Below are positions 15,536 to 25,925 of a stretch of 64,000 bases of DNA, one piece after another (the stretch's first letter is position 1; each line of letters opens with the position of its first letter). The translations under genes and the position numbers were made by a program. Under the pieces are notes generated by a model. That model made no database searches and had not been told where the DNA came from. It was given only the letters and a program-made list of their open reading frames with translations. The stretch lies in contig NZ_CP109965.1 in the NCBI RefSeq assembly GCF_026725475.1, positions 2,480,001 to 2,544,000 on the forward strand, written 5' to 3'. Origin of the DNA: Catenovulum adriaticum. GTDB taxonomy: Bacteria > Pseudomonadota > Gammaproteobacteria > Enterobacterales > Alteromonadaceae.

Positions 15536-16447
15536 TTATTTCGCTGCCTGTAAAATTGCCATCGTTAATTCTGAAAAGCTTAACCCATTGGCTTTTGCCG
15601 CCATTGGCACTAAACTTTTTTCTGTCATTCCGGGTACTGTGTTCGCTTCTAACAAATAAAACTGACCATCTGCATCGCGCATAATGTCAATTCGTCCCCA
15701 AGTATCAGCACCAACCGCTTCAAACGCATCTAAAGCTAACTTTTGAATATAAATTTCATCCACATCAGATAAACCGCAAGGACATGCATACTCAGTGCTA
15801 TTCGACAAATATTTAGCTTCGTAATCATAAAAACTACGTTGAGTTTTCATTTTAATAACCGGTAAAGCCTGTCCATTTAAAATTGATACCGTATATTCAG
15901 GGCCATTTATCCACTGCTCAATTAATACTGATTCATCAAACTCAAAAGCATTGCTAACCGCCTCTTCAAGCATTTTCACATCAGTCACTCGGCTCATACC
16001 TATACTGCTACCTTCACGTGCAGGCTTAACAAAAACCACGTCACCTAGCTGACTCATGATTTGCGAAAAATCGATTTTTTGACCTTTTTTCACGCTGACA
16101 TATTTTGCGGTCGGCAATTGGCAGCTTTGCCAAACTTGCTTAGTTCTAATTTTATCCATTGCCAAAGCTGAGCCTAATACGCCGCTGCCGGTATAAGGCA
16201 ATCCTAGACTCTCAAGCACGCCTTGAATGACACCGTCTTCACCGCCTCGCCCATGTAAAGCAATAAAAACACGTTGGTAACCCATTTGCTTTAATAGCAG
16301 AGGGGATGTTTCCTTAGTGTCAATTAAATCAACGTCCACGTTCTGCTCTGAAAGCGCGGTAAAAATAGCTTTACCTGATTTAAGTGATATTTCACGTTCA
16401 GCAGACTCACCACCATACACAATTGCAACTTTGCCAAGGTTGATCAT
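15536..16447 (-). CDS. ddl: D-alanine--D-alanine ligase
   Basis: 303 residues, DdlB type. ATP-grasp enzyme making the D-Ala-D-Ala dipeptide. Motifs: YGGESAEREISLKSG at the start, HGRGGEDGVIQGVLE, KPAREGSSIGMS, and LEANTVPGMTEKSLVP near the end. It overlaps murC by 4 bases, so translation is coupled. Confidence 0.97.
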   Translation of the reverse strand: MINLGKVAIVYGGESAEREISLKSGKAIFTALSEQNVDVDLIDTKETSPLLLKQMGYQRVFIALHGRGGEDGVIQGVLESLGLPYTGSGVLGSALAMDKIRTKQVWQSCQLPTAKYVSVKKGQKIDFSQIMSQLGDVVFVKPAREGSSIGMSRVTDVKMLEEAVSNAFEFDESVLIEQWINGPEYTVSILNGQALPVIKMKTQRSFYDYEAKYLSNSTEYACPCGLSDVDEIYIQKLALDAFEAVGADTWGRIDIMRDADGQFYLLEANTVPGMTEKSLVPMAAKANGLSFSELTMAILQAAK

Positions 16448-17913
16448 GCGCTCGCCTCCTGATTGTCGCTATATTCAAGCATTTTTTCTTTATCTAATTT
16501 CAATTCTTTCAATAACTTAGCAATAGCGCCTATGTTACCCGCGCCTTGAGTTATAAACAAATCATCCGGCTGTAAAATACGGGCTAATTCTGCTGGCAGT
16601 TGAGCTGCGCTCGCCACATAAATTGGATCAACTTGACCTCGCTGACGAATTGATCGAGCTAAACTTCGACTATCAGCACCCACAATACTTGTCTCGCCTG
16701 CGCTGTATACTTCTAATAGTAATAAGGCATCTACCTCAGATAGCACTTGGACAAAATCATCATATAAATCACGGGTACGAGTATATCTGTGAGGTTGATA
16801 CGCCATTACCAAACGTTTATTCGGATAGGCAGCTCGAATTGCTTTAATCGTTGCCATTACTTCAGTTGGATGGTGTCCGTAATCATCTAAAAACTCTACC
16901 TCAGCATCACCACAGGGGTATTGCCCCATTGCTTCAAAACGTCTGCCGATACCTTCAAATTCAGCCAATGCTGTTAAAATTTGCTCGTCTGCAATACCTT
17001 CGTCTGTTGCAACGGCTATCGCGGCGGCTGCATTTAATGCATTATGCTTACCCGGTAAATTTAGCATCACCTTTAAATCTTTATGCTTGTTGCGCTTAAC
17101 CACAAATTGGGTTTGGGTACCACTTTGCGAAAATTCGGTTAAACAAAAATCTGCATCGTCACTAAATCCATAAGTTAAATAATTTCGGCCAATTTCTTGG
17201 CTTAACTTACGCACATTTTCATCATCAATGCACAACACGGCCAAACCATAAAAAGGTAAATTATGTAAAAACTCTTTATAGGTCGACAACATTTTGTCGA
17301 AGTCGCCTTCATAAGTATCCATATGATCGGCTTCTATATTAGTCACTACAGAAACCATCGGCTGCAGATGTAAAAATGATGCATCACTTTCATCTGCTTC
17401 CGCGACCAAATAACGGCTTTTCCCTAATCGTGCATTGGTTTTTGCACTATTTAAGCGACCGCCAATAATAAATGTTGGGTCAAGTTTCGCTTGAGCAAAT
17501 ACACTTGAAAGCAAACTGGTTGTCGTCGTTTTACCATGCGTGCCCGCAACGGCAATACCATGTCGATACCGCATAATTTCTGCCAACATTTCAGCTCGAC
17601 GAATCACTGGCACACGTTGCTTTAACGCTGCACTGACTTCTGGATTTGAGCTATCAACCGCGCTTGAAATAACCACCACATCTGCATTTTCAATATTTTG
17701 AGCTTGATGGCCAATTTTAATATGAGCACCTAACTCAACTAATCTTTTCGTATTAACACTTTGCGCAATATCAGAGCCAGATATTTTATAGCCATCCGTT
17801 AACAATACCTCAGCAATACCACACATGCCTGCACCGCCAATCCCCACCATATGAATGAGTTTGACTCGGCGCATTTCAGGAATTGTAAAATCGCTATTGT
17901 TATTCATTTTCAT
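16444..17913 (-). CDS. murC: MurC, UDP-MurNAc--L-alanine ligase
   Basis: 489 residues. Adds L-Ala to UDP-MurNAc. Nucleotide-binding N domain HMVGIGGAGMCGIAEVL, the P-loop GTHGKTTT and DDYGHHPTE are Mur-ligase features specific to MurC. Overlaps murG by 14 bases upstream and ddl by 4 bases downstream. Confidence 0.98.
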   Translation of the reverse strand: MKMNNNSDFTIPEMRRVKLIHMVGIGGAGMCGIAEVLLTDGYKISGSDIAQSVNTKRLVELGAHIKIGHQAQNIENADVVVISSAVDSSNPEVSAALKQRVPVIRRAEMLAEIMRYRHGIAVAGTHGKTTTTSLLSSVFAQAKLDPTFIIGGRLNSAKTNARLGKSRYLVAEADESDASFLHLQPMVSVVTNIEADHMDTYEGDFDKMLSTYKEFLHNLPFYGLAVLCIDDENVRKLSQEIGRNYLTYGFSDDADFCLTEFSQSGTQTQFVVKRNKHKDLKVMLNLPGKHNALNAAAAIAVATDEGIADEQILTALAEFEGIGRRFEAMGQYPCGDAEVEFLDDYGHHPTEVMATIKAIRAAYPNKRLVMAYQPHRYTRTRDLYDDFVQVLSEVDALLLLEVYSAGETSIVGADSRSLARSIRQRGQVDPIYVASAAQLPAELARILQPDDLFITQGAGNIGAIAKLLKELKLDKEKMLEYSDNQEASA

Positions 17914-18976
17914 CTTTACCTTGCTCTAATTGCACCAGCAATTTGCCTATATTCTGTCGGGCATCAAGTGCAGCCACTGTGCTACAGGCTTGCGCCATTG
18001 TTTTTAACTTTTCTGGTGAATTTAAAAAATCAGTTAATTGTTGAACCAATTCACCCTCGATTAACTTTGCTTGCGGCATTAAAACCGCTGCATTTGCTTC
18101 TACCAAAACTTTGGCATTAAATGTTTGATGGTCATCGACTGCATTTGGCAGTGGCACTAAAATGCTGGCACGCCCCACGGCTGCTATTTCCGAAACGGTT
18201 AACGCCCCCGCTCGGCAAATCACTAAATCGGCGGCTTGATAGGCTGTTGCCATATCATCGATAAATTCAACGACTTTATGCTCAACTTGCGTTTGCTGAT
18301 AACTCGCTTGAGTCGTATCAGCCTGTGCTTTTCCTGCTTGGTGCAATACCTTAAAACTCGACGAATCGAATTGTTTAAGTGCATTAGGTACCGCTTGGTT
18401 TAACGCTTGTGCGCCCAAGCTGCCTCCTACTACTAAAATAGAAATTGGTTTAACTGCATTTGGCTCCGGCAATACTTGAATTTGCGCTCTAAGCGGGTTA
18501 CCTACCGTAATCACTTTACTTTTAAGTTGTTCAAATCCACCAAACGCCACCAATACTTTTTTCGCAAAACGACTCAAAATTCGATTAGTTAATCCAACCG
18601 CTGCATTTTGTTCATGAATCACCAAAGGAATTCGGCTTAACCAAGCGGCTAAACCACCAGGCAGTGCAACATAACCACCAAAACCAACAACTAAATCAGG
18701 TTTAAAGGTTTTTATCACAGCTCTTGCTTGCCATATCGCATTTAACACCATCAAAGGCGCGCCTAATTTAGCCAGTTTGGATTTATTGCGAACTCCTTTA
18801 ATTTTAATAAACTCAATTGGATATCCGGCTTTAGGCACAATATCTGCTTCCATGCGCTCTGCTGTACCAAGCCACAAAACTTGCCAACCCTTTTGAGTCA
18901 TTTCATCTGCAATCGCTAAACCTGGGAAAATATGTCCACCAGTGCCGCCAGCCATAATCAAAATACGTTTACTCAT
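17900..18976 (-). CDS. murG: MurG, lipid II-forming GlcNAc transferase
   Basis: Transfers GlcNAc to lipid I at the inner membrane face. The ATG at 18976 gives 358 residues starting MSKRILIMAGGTGGHIFPGL, with the glycine-rich GGTGGH loop near the N terminus as in the family; the frame is open further upstream but those residues are not conserved. Also visible: GGSLGAQALN and CRAGALTVSEI. It overlaps the end of ftsW by 8 bases. Confidence 0.97.
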   Translation of the reverse strand: MSKRILIMAGGTGGHIFPGLAIADEMTQKGWQVLWLGTAERMEADIVPKAGYPIEFIKIKGVRNKSKLAKLGAPLMVLNAIWQARAVIKTFKPDLVVGFGGYVALPGGLAAWLSRIPLVIHEQNAAVGLTNRILSRFAKKVLVAFGGFEQLKSKVITVGNPLRAQIQVLPEPNAVKPISILVVGGSLGAQALNQAVPNALKQFDSSSFKVLHQAGKAQADTTQASYQQTQVEHKVVEFIDDMATAYQAADLVICRAGALTVSEIAAVGRASILVPLPNAVDDHQTFNAKVLVEANAAVLMPQAKLIEGELVQQLTDFLNSPEKLKTMAQACSTVAALDARQNIGKLLVQLEQGKDENE

Positions 18977-20192
18977 GCGACTTCCCCCGATTATTGGTCC
19001 GAGTCGCTTGCAGTTCATTCACTCTTTGCTCATAATCAATGCGCAAAACTATTGCAATGGCGATACTCATTATCATCAAACTACTACCGCCATAGCTCAC
19101 TAAAGGCAAAGTTAAGCCTTTGGTGGGCAAAATTCCTGCGCTTGCACCTATATTGACCGCAGCTTGAAAACTAATCCAAATGCCTATCGCATAAGCAAAA
19201 TAGCCTGCAAATACATTTTCTCTGGCAACGGCACGACTACCAAGGGCTATAATTTTAGCCACCAGTACAAATAACAAAGCGATAACACAGCTCACGCCAA
19301 TAAAGCCAAACTCCTCAGCCAATATCGCCACCACAAAATCGGTATGGGCTTCGGGTAAATAATCTAATTTTTGAATACTGTTGCCTAAACCAGTGCCAAA
19401 CCAATCACCACGGCCAAACGCCATTAAACTTTGTGTCAACTGATAACCGCTACCAAATGGATCTTGCCAAGGGTCTAAAAACGAAGTCACCCGTTTAAGC
19501 CGGTAAGGCTCCAAAATAATTAACGCGACAATCGCTAAAACCCCAGTCATAAATAATGCAAAAAATTGAATTAATTTTGAGCCAGCTAAAAATAATAAAC
19601 CAACTGTTGTCGCAAACATCACTACAACTGTGCCTAAGTCTGGCTGCATCAATAACAACATGGCCAACACAAAAAACACGGCTAGTGGCTTTAAAAAGCC
19701 TTTTAAATTCTGCGTTAATTCGTGTTCACGGCGCACTAAATAACCAGATAAATAAACAAAAAAGAATAACTTAGCAGGCTCAGCAGCTTGCAAATTAAGT
19801 GGCCCAAGTGATAACCAACGAGTTGCACCGTTTACGGTTTTCCCCATAATTAATACCGCAATTAACAAAGCCAAAGCAGCAATGAGTAAATAAGGGTTAT
19901 ATTTTTCCCACCATTGAATGGGTAACTGCATAACGGCAGCGGCAATCACCACACTTAAGCCTAGATAAATCATATGGCGACTGACAAAATGCAGCGGATT
20001 ATCAAACTCACGCATCGCATAAGGAATAGAGGCCGACGCCACCATAACCAAGCCTAAGCAAGCTAATGCAATCGCAATTAATACTATGCTTCTGTCGTAC
20101 AAAGCATGCTGGTCAGAAACACCAAAAGCTCTTTGAAAAAAGCGCCCTAAGGTTTCTTTATATGTCGGTTTCACCAGCGTTTGTTCTGCCAT
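18969..20192 (-). CDS. ftsW: FtsW, septal peptidoglycan glycosyltransferase (SEDS)
   Basis: 407 residues, about ten membrane helices. SEDS polymerase partnering FtsI at the septum. Family motifs: NPLHFVSRHMIYLG, QPDLGTVVV, YLPEAHTDFVVAILAEEFG and LPLVSYGGSS. It follows mraY by only 31 bases; in most gammaproteobacteria murD lies in this gap. Confidence 0.97.
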   Translation of the reverse strand: MAEQTLVKPTYKETLGRFFQRAFGVSDQHALYDRSIVLIAIALACLGLVMVASASIPYAMREFDNPLHFVSRHMIYLGLSVVIAAAVMQLPIQWWEKYNPYLLIAALALLIAVLIMGKTVNGATRWLSLGPLNLQAAEPAKLFFFVYLSGYLVRREHELTQNLKGFLKPLAVFFVLAMLLLMQPDLGTVVVMFATTVGLLFLAGSKLIQFFALFMTGVLAIVALIILEPYRLKRVTSFLDPWQDPFGSGYQLTQSLMAFGRGDWFGTGLGNSIQKLDYLPEAHTDFVVAILAEEFGFIGVSCVIALLFVLVAKIIALGSRAVARENVFAGYFAYAIGIWISFQAAVNIGASAGILPTKGLTLPLVSYGGSSLMIMSIAIAIVLRIDYEQRVNELQATRTNNRGKSHE

Positions 20193-20223
20193 TGCCTTTA
20201 TGTATATCCTAATAAATTCAACT

Positions 20224-21309
20224 TTATCTGAGTTTTAATGTTGCTAAACCCACCAGTACCAAAACCAAACTAATGATCCAAAATCGAACAATCACTCTTG
20301 GCTCTGGCCAACCTTTTAATTCATAGTGGTGGTGAATTGGCGCCATTCTAAAAATTCGTGTGCCTCTGAGCTTGTAACTACCCACTTGTAAAATGACCGA
20401 AATGGTTTCCATTACAAACACACCGCCCATAATAACTAATACAATTTCTTGTCTAACTAGTACCGCAATTACCCCAAGGGTTGCCCCTAAAGCTAATGAA
20501 CCCACATCACCCATAAAGACTTGAGCTGGGTACGTGTTAAACCATAAAAAGCCTAATCCAGCGCCAAAGATGGCGGTACAAACAATAACTAATTCACTGG
20601 TTTCAGGAATAAATGGGATATTCAAATAAGCTGAAAAATTCACGTTTCCTGTAACATAAGCAATAATGGCAAAAGCCGCTGCAACCATAATAGTTGGCAC
20701 GATTGCCAAACCGTCTAAACCATCGGTTAAATTAACCGCGTTACTGGTGCCCACAATGACAAAGTAAGTTGTAACTAAATAAAACAAACCTAGTTGAGGC
20801 ATAATTTCTTTAACAAAAGGAATTAATAACTGTGTTTCAGCTGGTTGTTTGGTGGTATAAAATAAAGTGATAGCCACGGCGATAGCAGTTACTGACTGCC
20901 AAAAATACTTCCAGCGGGCAATTAGCCCGTTGCTATCTTTACGGATTACCTTTCGGTAATCATCAACAAAACCAATCAAACCAAATGCGATAACTACAAA
21001 TAAAGTAACCAAAACATAACGATTACTTAAGTCGGCCCATAATAAAATAGAGGTCGATATCGCCCCTAAGATTAATAGTCCGCCCATTGTTGGCGTACCC
21101 GATTTAGAAAAATGTGATTCTGGACCATCGGTTCTTACCGTTTGCCCTATTTGCATTTTTTGCAAGTAACGAATTAGTTTAGGGCCTAAATATAACGACA
21201 AAGCTAAACCCGTCAAAATGCTTAATATTGCGCGAAATGTCAGGTACGAGAAAACGTTAAACCCGCTATGTACATTTTCTTGTAACCACTGAGCCAACCA
21301 AACTAACAT
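20224..21309 (-). CDS. mraY: MraY, phospho-MurNAc-pentapeptide translocase
   Basis: 361 residues, about ten membrane helices. Makes lipid I from UDP-MurNAc-pentapeptide and undecaprenyl phosphate. Motifs: GTPTMGG, the aspartate pair in GFVDDYRKV, NLTDGLDGLA and MAPIHHHYELKGW. Overlaps murF by 7 bases. Complete at the C terminus (VGLATLKLR), so the missing murD is not due to a fusion or truncation here. Confidence 0.98.
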   Translation of the reverse strand: MLVWLAQWLQENVHSGFNVFSYLTFRAILSILTGLALSLYLGPKLIRYLQKMQIGQTVRTDGPESHFSKSGTPTMGGLLILGAISTSILLWADLSNRYVLVTLFVVIAFGLIGFVDDYRKVIRKDSNGLIARWKYFWQSVTAIAVAITLFYTTKQPAETQLLIPFVKEIMPQLGLFYLVTTYFVIVGTSNAVNLTDGLDGLAIVPTIMVAAAFAIIAYVTGNVNFSAYLNIPFIPETSELVIVCTAIFGAGLGFLWFNTYPAQVFMGDVGSLALGATLGVIAVLVRQEIVLVIMGGVFVMETISVILQVGSYKLRGTRIFRMAPIHHHYELKGWPEPRVIVRFWIISLVLVLVGLATLKLR

Positions 21310-22685
21310 GAAACAATTTCCTCACAATACGGCTTAAGAGCATCTACAACTCGCTCCATTTGAGCGCCGCGAGAGCCTTTGACTAAAATTGTAATCACAG
21401 AGTCTGCTTGCTCTGTAATAAGTAAATTCACGTCCTGTTTAATTTTTTCTATTAGTCCATTAATATCATTAAAATGATGCTCAGTTATCGGCTGGGCAAA
21501 TTGAGATAACTCACCAGTGGTATAAAAGGTGTCTATATTATTGGCGACAACATGCTCGCCAACTTGCTGATGAATGGCATGGCTGTAATCGCCCATTTCG
21601 CCCATATCACCCATAATAAAAATTTGATGACCATGGGTTTTAGCTAGCAAATTAATCGCAGCTTTCATCGACGCTAAATTAGCATTGTACGTATCATCAA
21701 TAATACAAACTTGCGGGCTAGGCTGATAAACCTTAACTCGGCCATTAGTACTTTGAACGGATAATAACCCTTGATTAATTTTTTCAGCACTTATGCCTAA
21801 GCCAATAGCACAGCTAATCGCAGCCAAAGCATTCAAGGCATTATGTTCGCCCGGCAAAGGTAATGTAATTTGGTGTGATTGCCCCCGATAAACCCATTCA
21901 AACGTTGGGTACAAAGCTGCATTTAAACTTAAATTTTGCAAATAAACATCAGCAAAAGGCTCTATCGAATACGATATTTGATGACGTTGTGAGGTTTCGT
22001 TATGCCAAAAATGTAAATACTCACTATCAGAATTAATCACTGCAATTCCATCTTCTGATAAGGCTTGATAAATTTCACCTTTAGCTTGAGCAACACCTTC
22101 TAAGCTGCCAAAACCTTCCAAGTGAGCAGCGCTAACATTATTTACCACAGCCACATCAGCCTGAGTTAAACCTGCGGTATAAGCAATTTCACCGATATGA
22201 TTTGCACCCAACTCAATCACTGCATATTCATCATTTTGAGTTAACCTAAGTAATGTTAAAGGCACCCCAATATCGTTATTATAATTACCTTTGGTGGCCA
22301 ACGTTTTGCCCACTCGTTGGCAAATGGCGCTTAGCATCTCTTTTACTGTGGTTTTACCGCAGCTGCCGGTAATAGCAACAGTTTTGACCTGCGCCAATGA
22401 TTTATTAAACGCCGCAATTTGACCTAATGCAATTCGAGTATCTTTAACCACTAGCTGAGTAACAGCTAAATCTTGTGGCTCAGACACCAAAATACATTTA
22501 ACGCCTTGCTCAACCGCTTGCTGGCAAAATTGATGACCATCAAAACGTTCACCGCTAATAGCAATATAAACATCAATATTTTCCAGCTGTCGGCTGTCAT
22601 GGCTTACTGATTGAACCTGTGTGTCTTCACCCACTAATTTACCTTGGGTGATTTCTGCCCATTTTGATAATTGAACGGGGATCAT
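21303..22685 (-). CDS. murF: MurF, UDP-MurNAc-tripeptide--D-Ala-D-Ala ligase
   Basis: 460 residues. Adds the D-Ala-D-Ala made by Ddl. Mur-ligase P-loop ITGSCGKTTVKEM, ELGANHIGEIAYT, and the C-terminal DDTYNANLASMKAA loop diagnostic for MurF. Overlaps murE by 4 bases and mraY by 7. Confidence 0.97.
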   Translation of the reverse strand: MIPVQLSKWAEITQGKLVGEDTQVQSVSHDSRQLENIDVYIAISGERFDGHQFCQQAVEQGVKCILVSEPQDLAVTQLVVKDTRIALGQIAAFNKSLAQVKTVAITGSCGKTTVKEMLSAICQRVGKTLATKGNYNNDIGVPLTLLRLTQNDEYAVIELGANHIGEIAYTAGLTQADVAVVNNVSAAHLEGFGSLEGVAQAKGEIYQALSEDGIAVINSDSEYLHFWHNETSQRHQISYSIEPFADVYLQNLSLNAALYPTFEWVYRGQSHQITLPLPGEHNALNALAAISCAIGLGISAEKINQGLLSVQSTNGRVKVYQPSPQVCIIDDTYNANLASMKAAINLLAKTHGHQIFIMGDMGEMGDYSHAIHQQVGEHVVANNIDTFYTTGELSQFAQPITEHHFNDINGLIEKIKQDVNLLITEQADSVITILVKGSRGAQMERVVDALKPYCEEIVSC

Positions 22686-24193
22686 GCTGCCCCCTGAATA
22701 AGTTCAGCCACAAAAGCGCGTTCGTTATAATCGATATTGCCATCGGCAAATTCTTGATACGTTTCATGGCCTTTTCCGGCAATCAAAATATAATCGCCAG
22801 CTTTAGCATTTTGGTAAGCAAAACGGATAGCTTGTTTACGATCCAACTCTATTTGATATGTGTTTTGAGTCATATTACGGGTAATATCATTAATAATGTG
22901 CGCTTGTGACTCAGATCTTGGGTTGTCGTTCGTTAATATAATTTTGTCTGCTAATTCTTGTGCAATAGTGCCCATTTCTGCACGTTTATTTTTATCTCTG
23001 TCGCCACCACACCCAAAGACCACCCACAGCTTAGCCTGACAATGTGAGCGACACGCCCTTAAAGCTTGCGCTAAACCGTCTGGTGTATGTGCAAAATCTA
23101 CAACCAAATTAATCCCATTAACGCTAAAGTTTTCCATACGACCCGCTATCGGAATTAGCTTTTCTGCTGCCTGTATCAATTGCTGTAAACTGATAGTCGG
23201 GCTTAATAAACTGGCCATTGCAATTAACAGATTTTCAATATTAAACTCACCAATTAGCGGTAAATAGCCTTGCGCTTTTTCAACTGTTTTGCCATCGCCA
23301 TATTCAAGCGTAACTTTAAAGCCTTTCGCTAAAGCTGAAACACTCACTAATTTTAAATATTTGTCTGCATAATTTGATGCAGTGCGTCCAACGGCTAACA
23401 CGTCAGGTGTGGTTTGCTTTGTTTTTAATAAACGAATTAAAGTTCGACCATACTCATGATCAGTATTGATTAAATGACAAGCTTGAGGGTTTTGTAAAAA
23501 TAAACTAGCTTTAGCTGCAAAATACGCCTCCATCGTCTGATGATAATCTAAATGATCATGCGATAAATTTGTAAAAGCTAATCTATCAAATTGACAGCCA
23601 TTCACTCTATACTGGACCACTGCATGAGACGATACTTCAATCGCGGCAAGCTCACAGTCAGCCTGAACAAAATTAGCCAAATAGCCCTGCACACTAACGG
23701 CATCAGGGGTTGTTAAACCTGTTTGTATTGACGTATTTTTATATTTAACGCCTAAGGTACCCATGTAAGCCGGCCTAATGTTTAATTGCTGAGCCAGCTG
23801 ATAAATCATCTCGCAAACCGAGGTTTTACCATTAGTCCCAGTTACACCAACTAGGCTTAATTGCATACTGGGTTGGGCGTAAAATATATCAGCTAATTCG
23901 CCTGCTAACTCATTTAAACCACACACTAAAATGCAAACAGTATTACCAATTAAGCTTTTTTGACCGTGAAACTCTTGCTCTGCAGTATCACATAAAATTA
24001 AACTTGCGCCTTTATCTGCCGCATCTTGATTGTAAACAGAGCCATGAACTTGATGACCAGCCAACGCTAAAAAACAAGAATTTTGAGTAACCTGCTGACT
24101 ATGACACGTCATAGTGTCTATTTTAACATCGACTAGGTCGCAGCCTAATAACTGTTCGGCTAATTCGATAAATTGGCTACCACTAGTAAGCAT
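22682..24193 (-). CDS. murE: MurE, UDP-MurNAc-dipeptide--meso-DAP ligase
   Basis: 503 residues. Adds meso-diaminopimelate to the stem peptide. P-loop VGVTGTNGKTSVCEM and the substrate motif DNPRSE, which marks the meso-DAP (not lysine) enzyme. Overlaps ftsI by 11 bases and murF by 4. Confidence 0.97.
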   Translation of the reverse strand: MLTSGSQFIELAEQLLGCDLVDVKIDTMTCHSQQVTQNSCFLALAGHQVHGSVYNQDAADKGASLILCDTAEQEFHGQKSLIGNTVCILVCGLNELAGELADIFYAQPSMQLSLVGVTGTNGKTSVCEMIYQLAQQLNIRPAYMGTLGVKYKNTSIQTGLTTPDAVSVQGYLANFVQADCELAAIEVSSHAVVQYRVNGCQFDRLAFTNLSHDHLDYHQTMEAYFAAKASLFLQNPQACHLINTDHEYGRTLIRLLKTKQTTPDVLAVGRTASNYADKYLKLVSVSALAKGFKVTLEYGDGKTVEKAQGYLPLIGEFNIENLLIAMASLLSPTISLQQLIQAAEKLIPIAGRMENFSVNGINLVVDFAHTPDGLAQALRACRSHCQAKLWVVFGCGGDRDKNKRAEMGTIAQELADKIILTNDNPRSESQAHIINDITRNMTQNTYQIELDRKQAIRFAYQNAKAGDYILIAGKGHETYQEFADGNIDYNERAFVAELIQGAA

Positions 24194-25925
24194 TCGAGCT
24201 ATCTCCTTTTAACTGAGCTAGCTGAATGTCATCCGTATCTGATTTATCATTAGGCACATTCAAAATTTGCAATGCTCCACCCATTACTTTACTAAACACT
24301 GGGGCTGCCACGTCGCCGCCATAATATTTATCGCCTTTAGGGTTATTAATTACTACCACTAAAGCAATTTTAGGATCCGATACGGGCGCAACACCTGCAA
24401 ATAAACCAACATAATCATTACCGTACCCGCCAGCTACAGCCTTACGTGATGTCCCAGTTTTACCAGCCACGCGATAACCTTCAACCGCGGCTTTATGGCC
24501 AGACCCGTCATCATCTAAGACCGATTCCATCATTTTTAATAATTGGCGTGACGAGCTATGACTAAATACTTGCGAGCCTTCCATTGGGGCTTCACGTTTT
24601 AAAATAGAAAGCGGTCTGCGAACCCCGCCGTTACCTATGGTTGCATACATTTGCGCTAATTGTAGAGCGGTAACAGATAAACCATAACCAAAAGATAAGG
24701 TTGCTAATTCGAATTCAGACCAACGCCGGCGATCATAAAAAATACCAGAGCTTTCACCCAGTAAACCTGTTCCAGTTTCGCTGCCAAAACCAACGTTATA
24801 AAAAGCATCTAAAAACTGTTCATGTGGTAAAGACAAAGCGAGTTTAGTGGTGCCGACATTACTTGATTTTTTTAAGATTTGCTCAATCGTTAACTTGCCA
24901 CGGTTATATGGATCCCTAACTCGGCGGCCACCAAACATAATCCAACCTGGCGAAGTATCAATGACTGAACCAGCATTAATTGAACCAAATTCCAAAGCCG
25001 AAAGAACGGCTAAAGGCTTAATTGTTGAACCGGGCTCAAAAGTATCGGTAATACTGCGATTACGCATAGCCGACTGACTCACACCACTTCGATTATTTGG
25101 GTTATATGACGGATTATTAACCATAGCTAAAATTTCACCTGAGTTAACGTCTAGCGCTACTACAGTGCCTGAATCTGCCTGATAATATTGAACCGCTTTT
25201 TTTAGTTCTTGATAAGCAAGTGTTTGAATACGCTGATCAATAGACAAACTAATATCTTTAGCTTGTTTGGCCGCTTGTTCAGATAAAACTTCAATCACAT
25301 GGCCTTTAGCATCACGCAATATGCTTTTTTTGCCGTTTTCGCCTGTTAACGCATCGTCATATAACTTTTCAATGCCGTCGATACCTTGATCATCAATATT
25401 AGTAATGCCCACAATGTGAGCATTAATTTCAGCAGCTGGGTAATAGCGTTTTGATTCGGGCCGTAAATAAACCCCTTTCAAGTTTAAATGGCGAACATAA
25501 TCAGCCATCGCTGGTGAAACTTGCCTTGCTAAATACACAAAACGGCCAGTTGGATTAGCCGTTATACGCTGCTTAATTTTATCAACATCGATATCAAGAA
25601 TATCTGCCAGCGCTCGCCACTCTCTGTCTTTGTCTAACCCTTGAGATTCAATAACTTGCTTAGGATCAGCCCAAACAGTGTTAACAGGCACACTAATGGC
25701 TAGTTCCAAACCATTGCGATCAGTAATCATCCCTCGCAATACCGTGTCAGATAACTGCCGATGTGTTCTTAAATCGCCTTGTTTTTTTAACTCATCAGGA
25801 GAAATAACTTGAATATAAGCGGTACGTACAATCAAACCAAAAAATACAAGCGCAATTAAGCTAAAGACGGTAAATAACCGCCAGCGTATTGTGCCTGTTT
25901 GTTTGATTGCTTTTCGTTTGTTCAT
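24183..25925 (-). CDS. ftsI: FtsI (PBP3), septal transpeptidase
   Basis: 580 residues. N-terminal membrane helix at about residues 15-37, non-penicillin-binding dimerisation region, then the transpeptidase domain with the serine motif GSTIKPL, SSNVG, and KTGTSRK. Makes septal cross-links with FtsW. Overlaps ftsL by 4 bases. Confidence 0.98.
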   Translation of the reverse strand: MNKRKAIKQTGTIRWRLFTVFSLIALVFFGLIVRTAYIQVISPDELKKQGDLRTHRQLSDTVLRGMITDRNGLELAISVPVNTVWADPKQVIESQGLDKDREWRALADILDIDVDKIKQRITANPTGRFVYLARQVSPAMADYVRHLNLKGVYLRPESKRYYPAAEINAHIVGITNIDDQGIDGIEKLYDDALTGENGKKSILRDAKGHVIEVLSEQAAKQAKDISLSIDQRIQTLAYQELKKAVQYYQADSGTVVALDVNSGEILAMVNNPSYNPNNRSGVSQSAMRNRSITDTFEPGSTIKPLAVLSALEFGSINAGSVIDTSPGWIMFGGRRVRDPYNRGKLTIEQILKKSSNVGTTKLALSLPHEQFLDAFYNVGFGSETGTGLLGESSGIFYDRRRWSEFELATLSFGYGLSVTALQLAQMYATIGNGGVRRPLSILKREAPMEGSQVFSHSSSRQLLKMMESVLDDDGSGHKAAVEGYRVAGKTGTSRKAVAGGYGNDYVGLFAGVAPVSDPKIALVVVINNPKGDKYYGGDVAAPVFSKVMGGALQILNVPNDKSDTDDIQLAQLKGDSSNAY

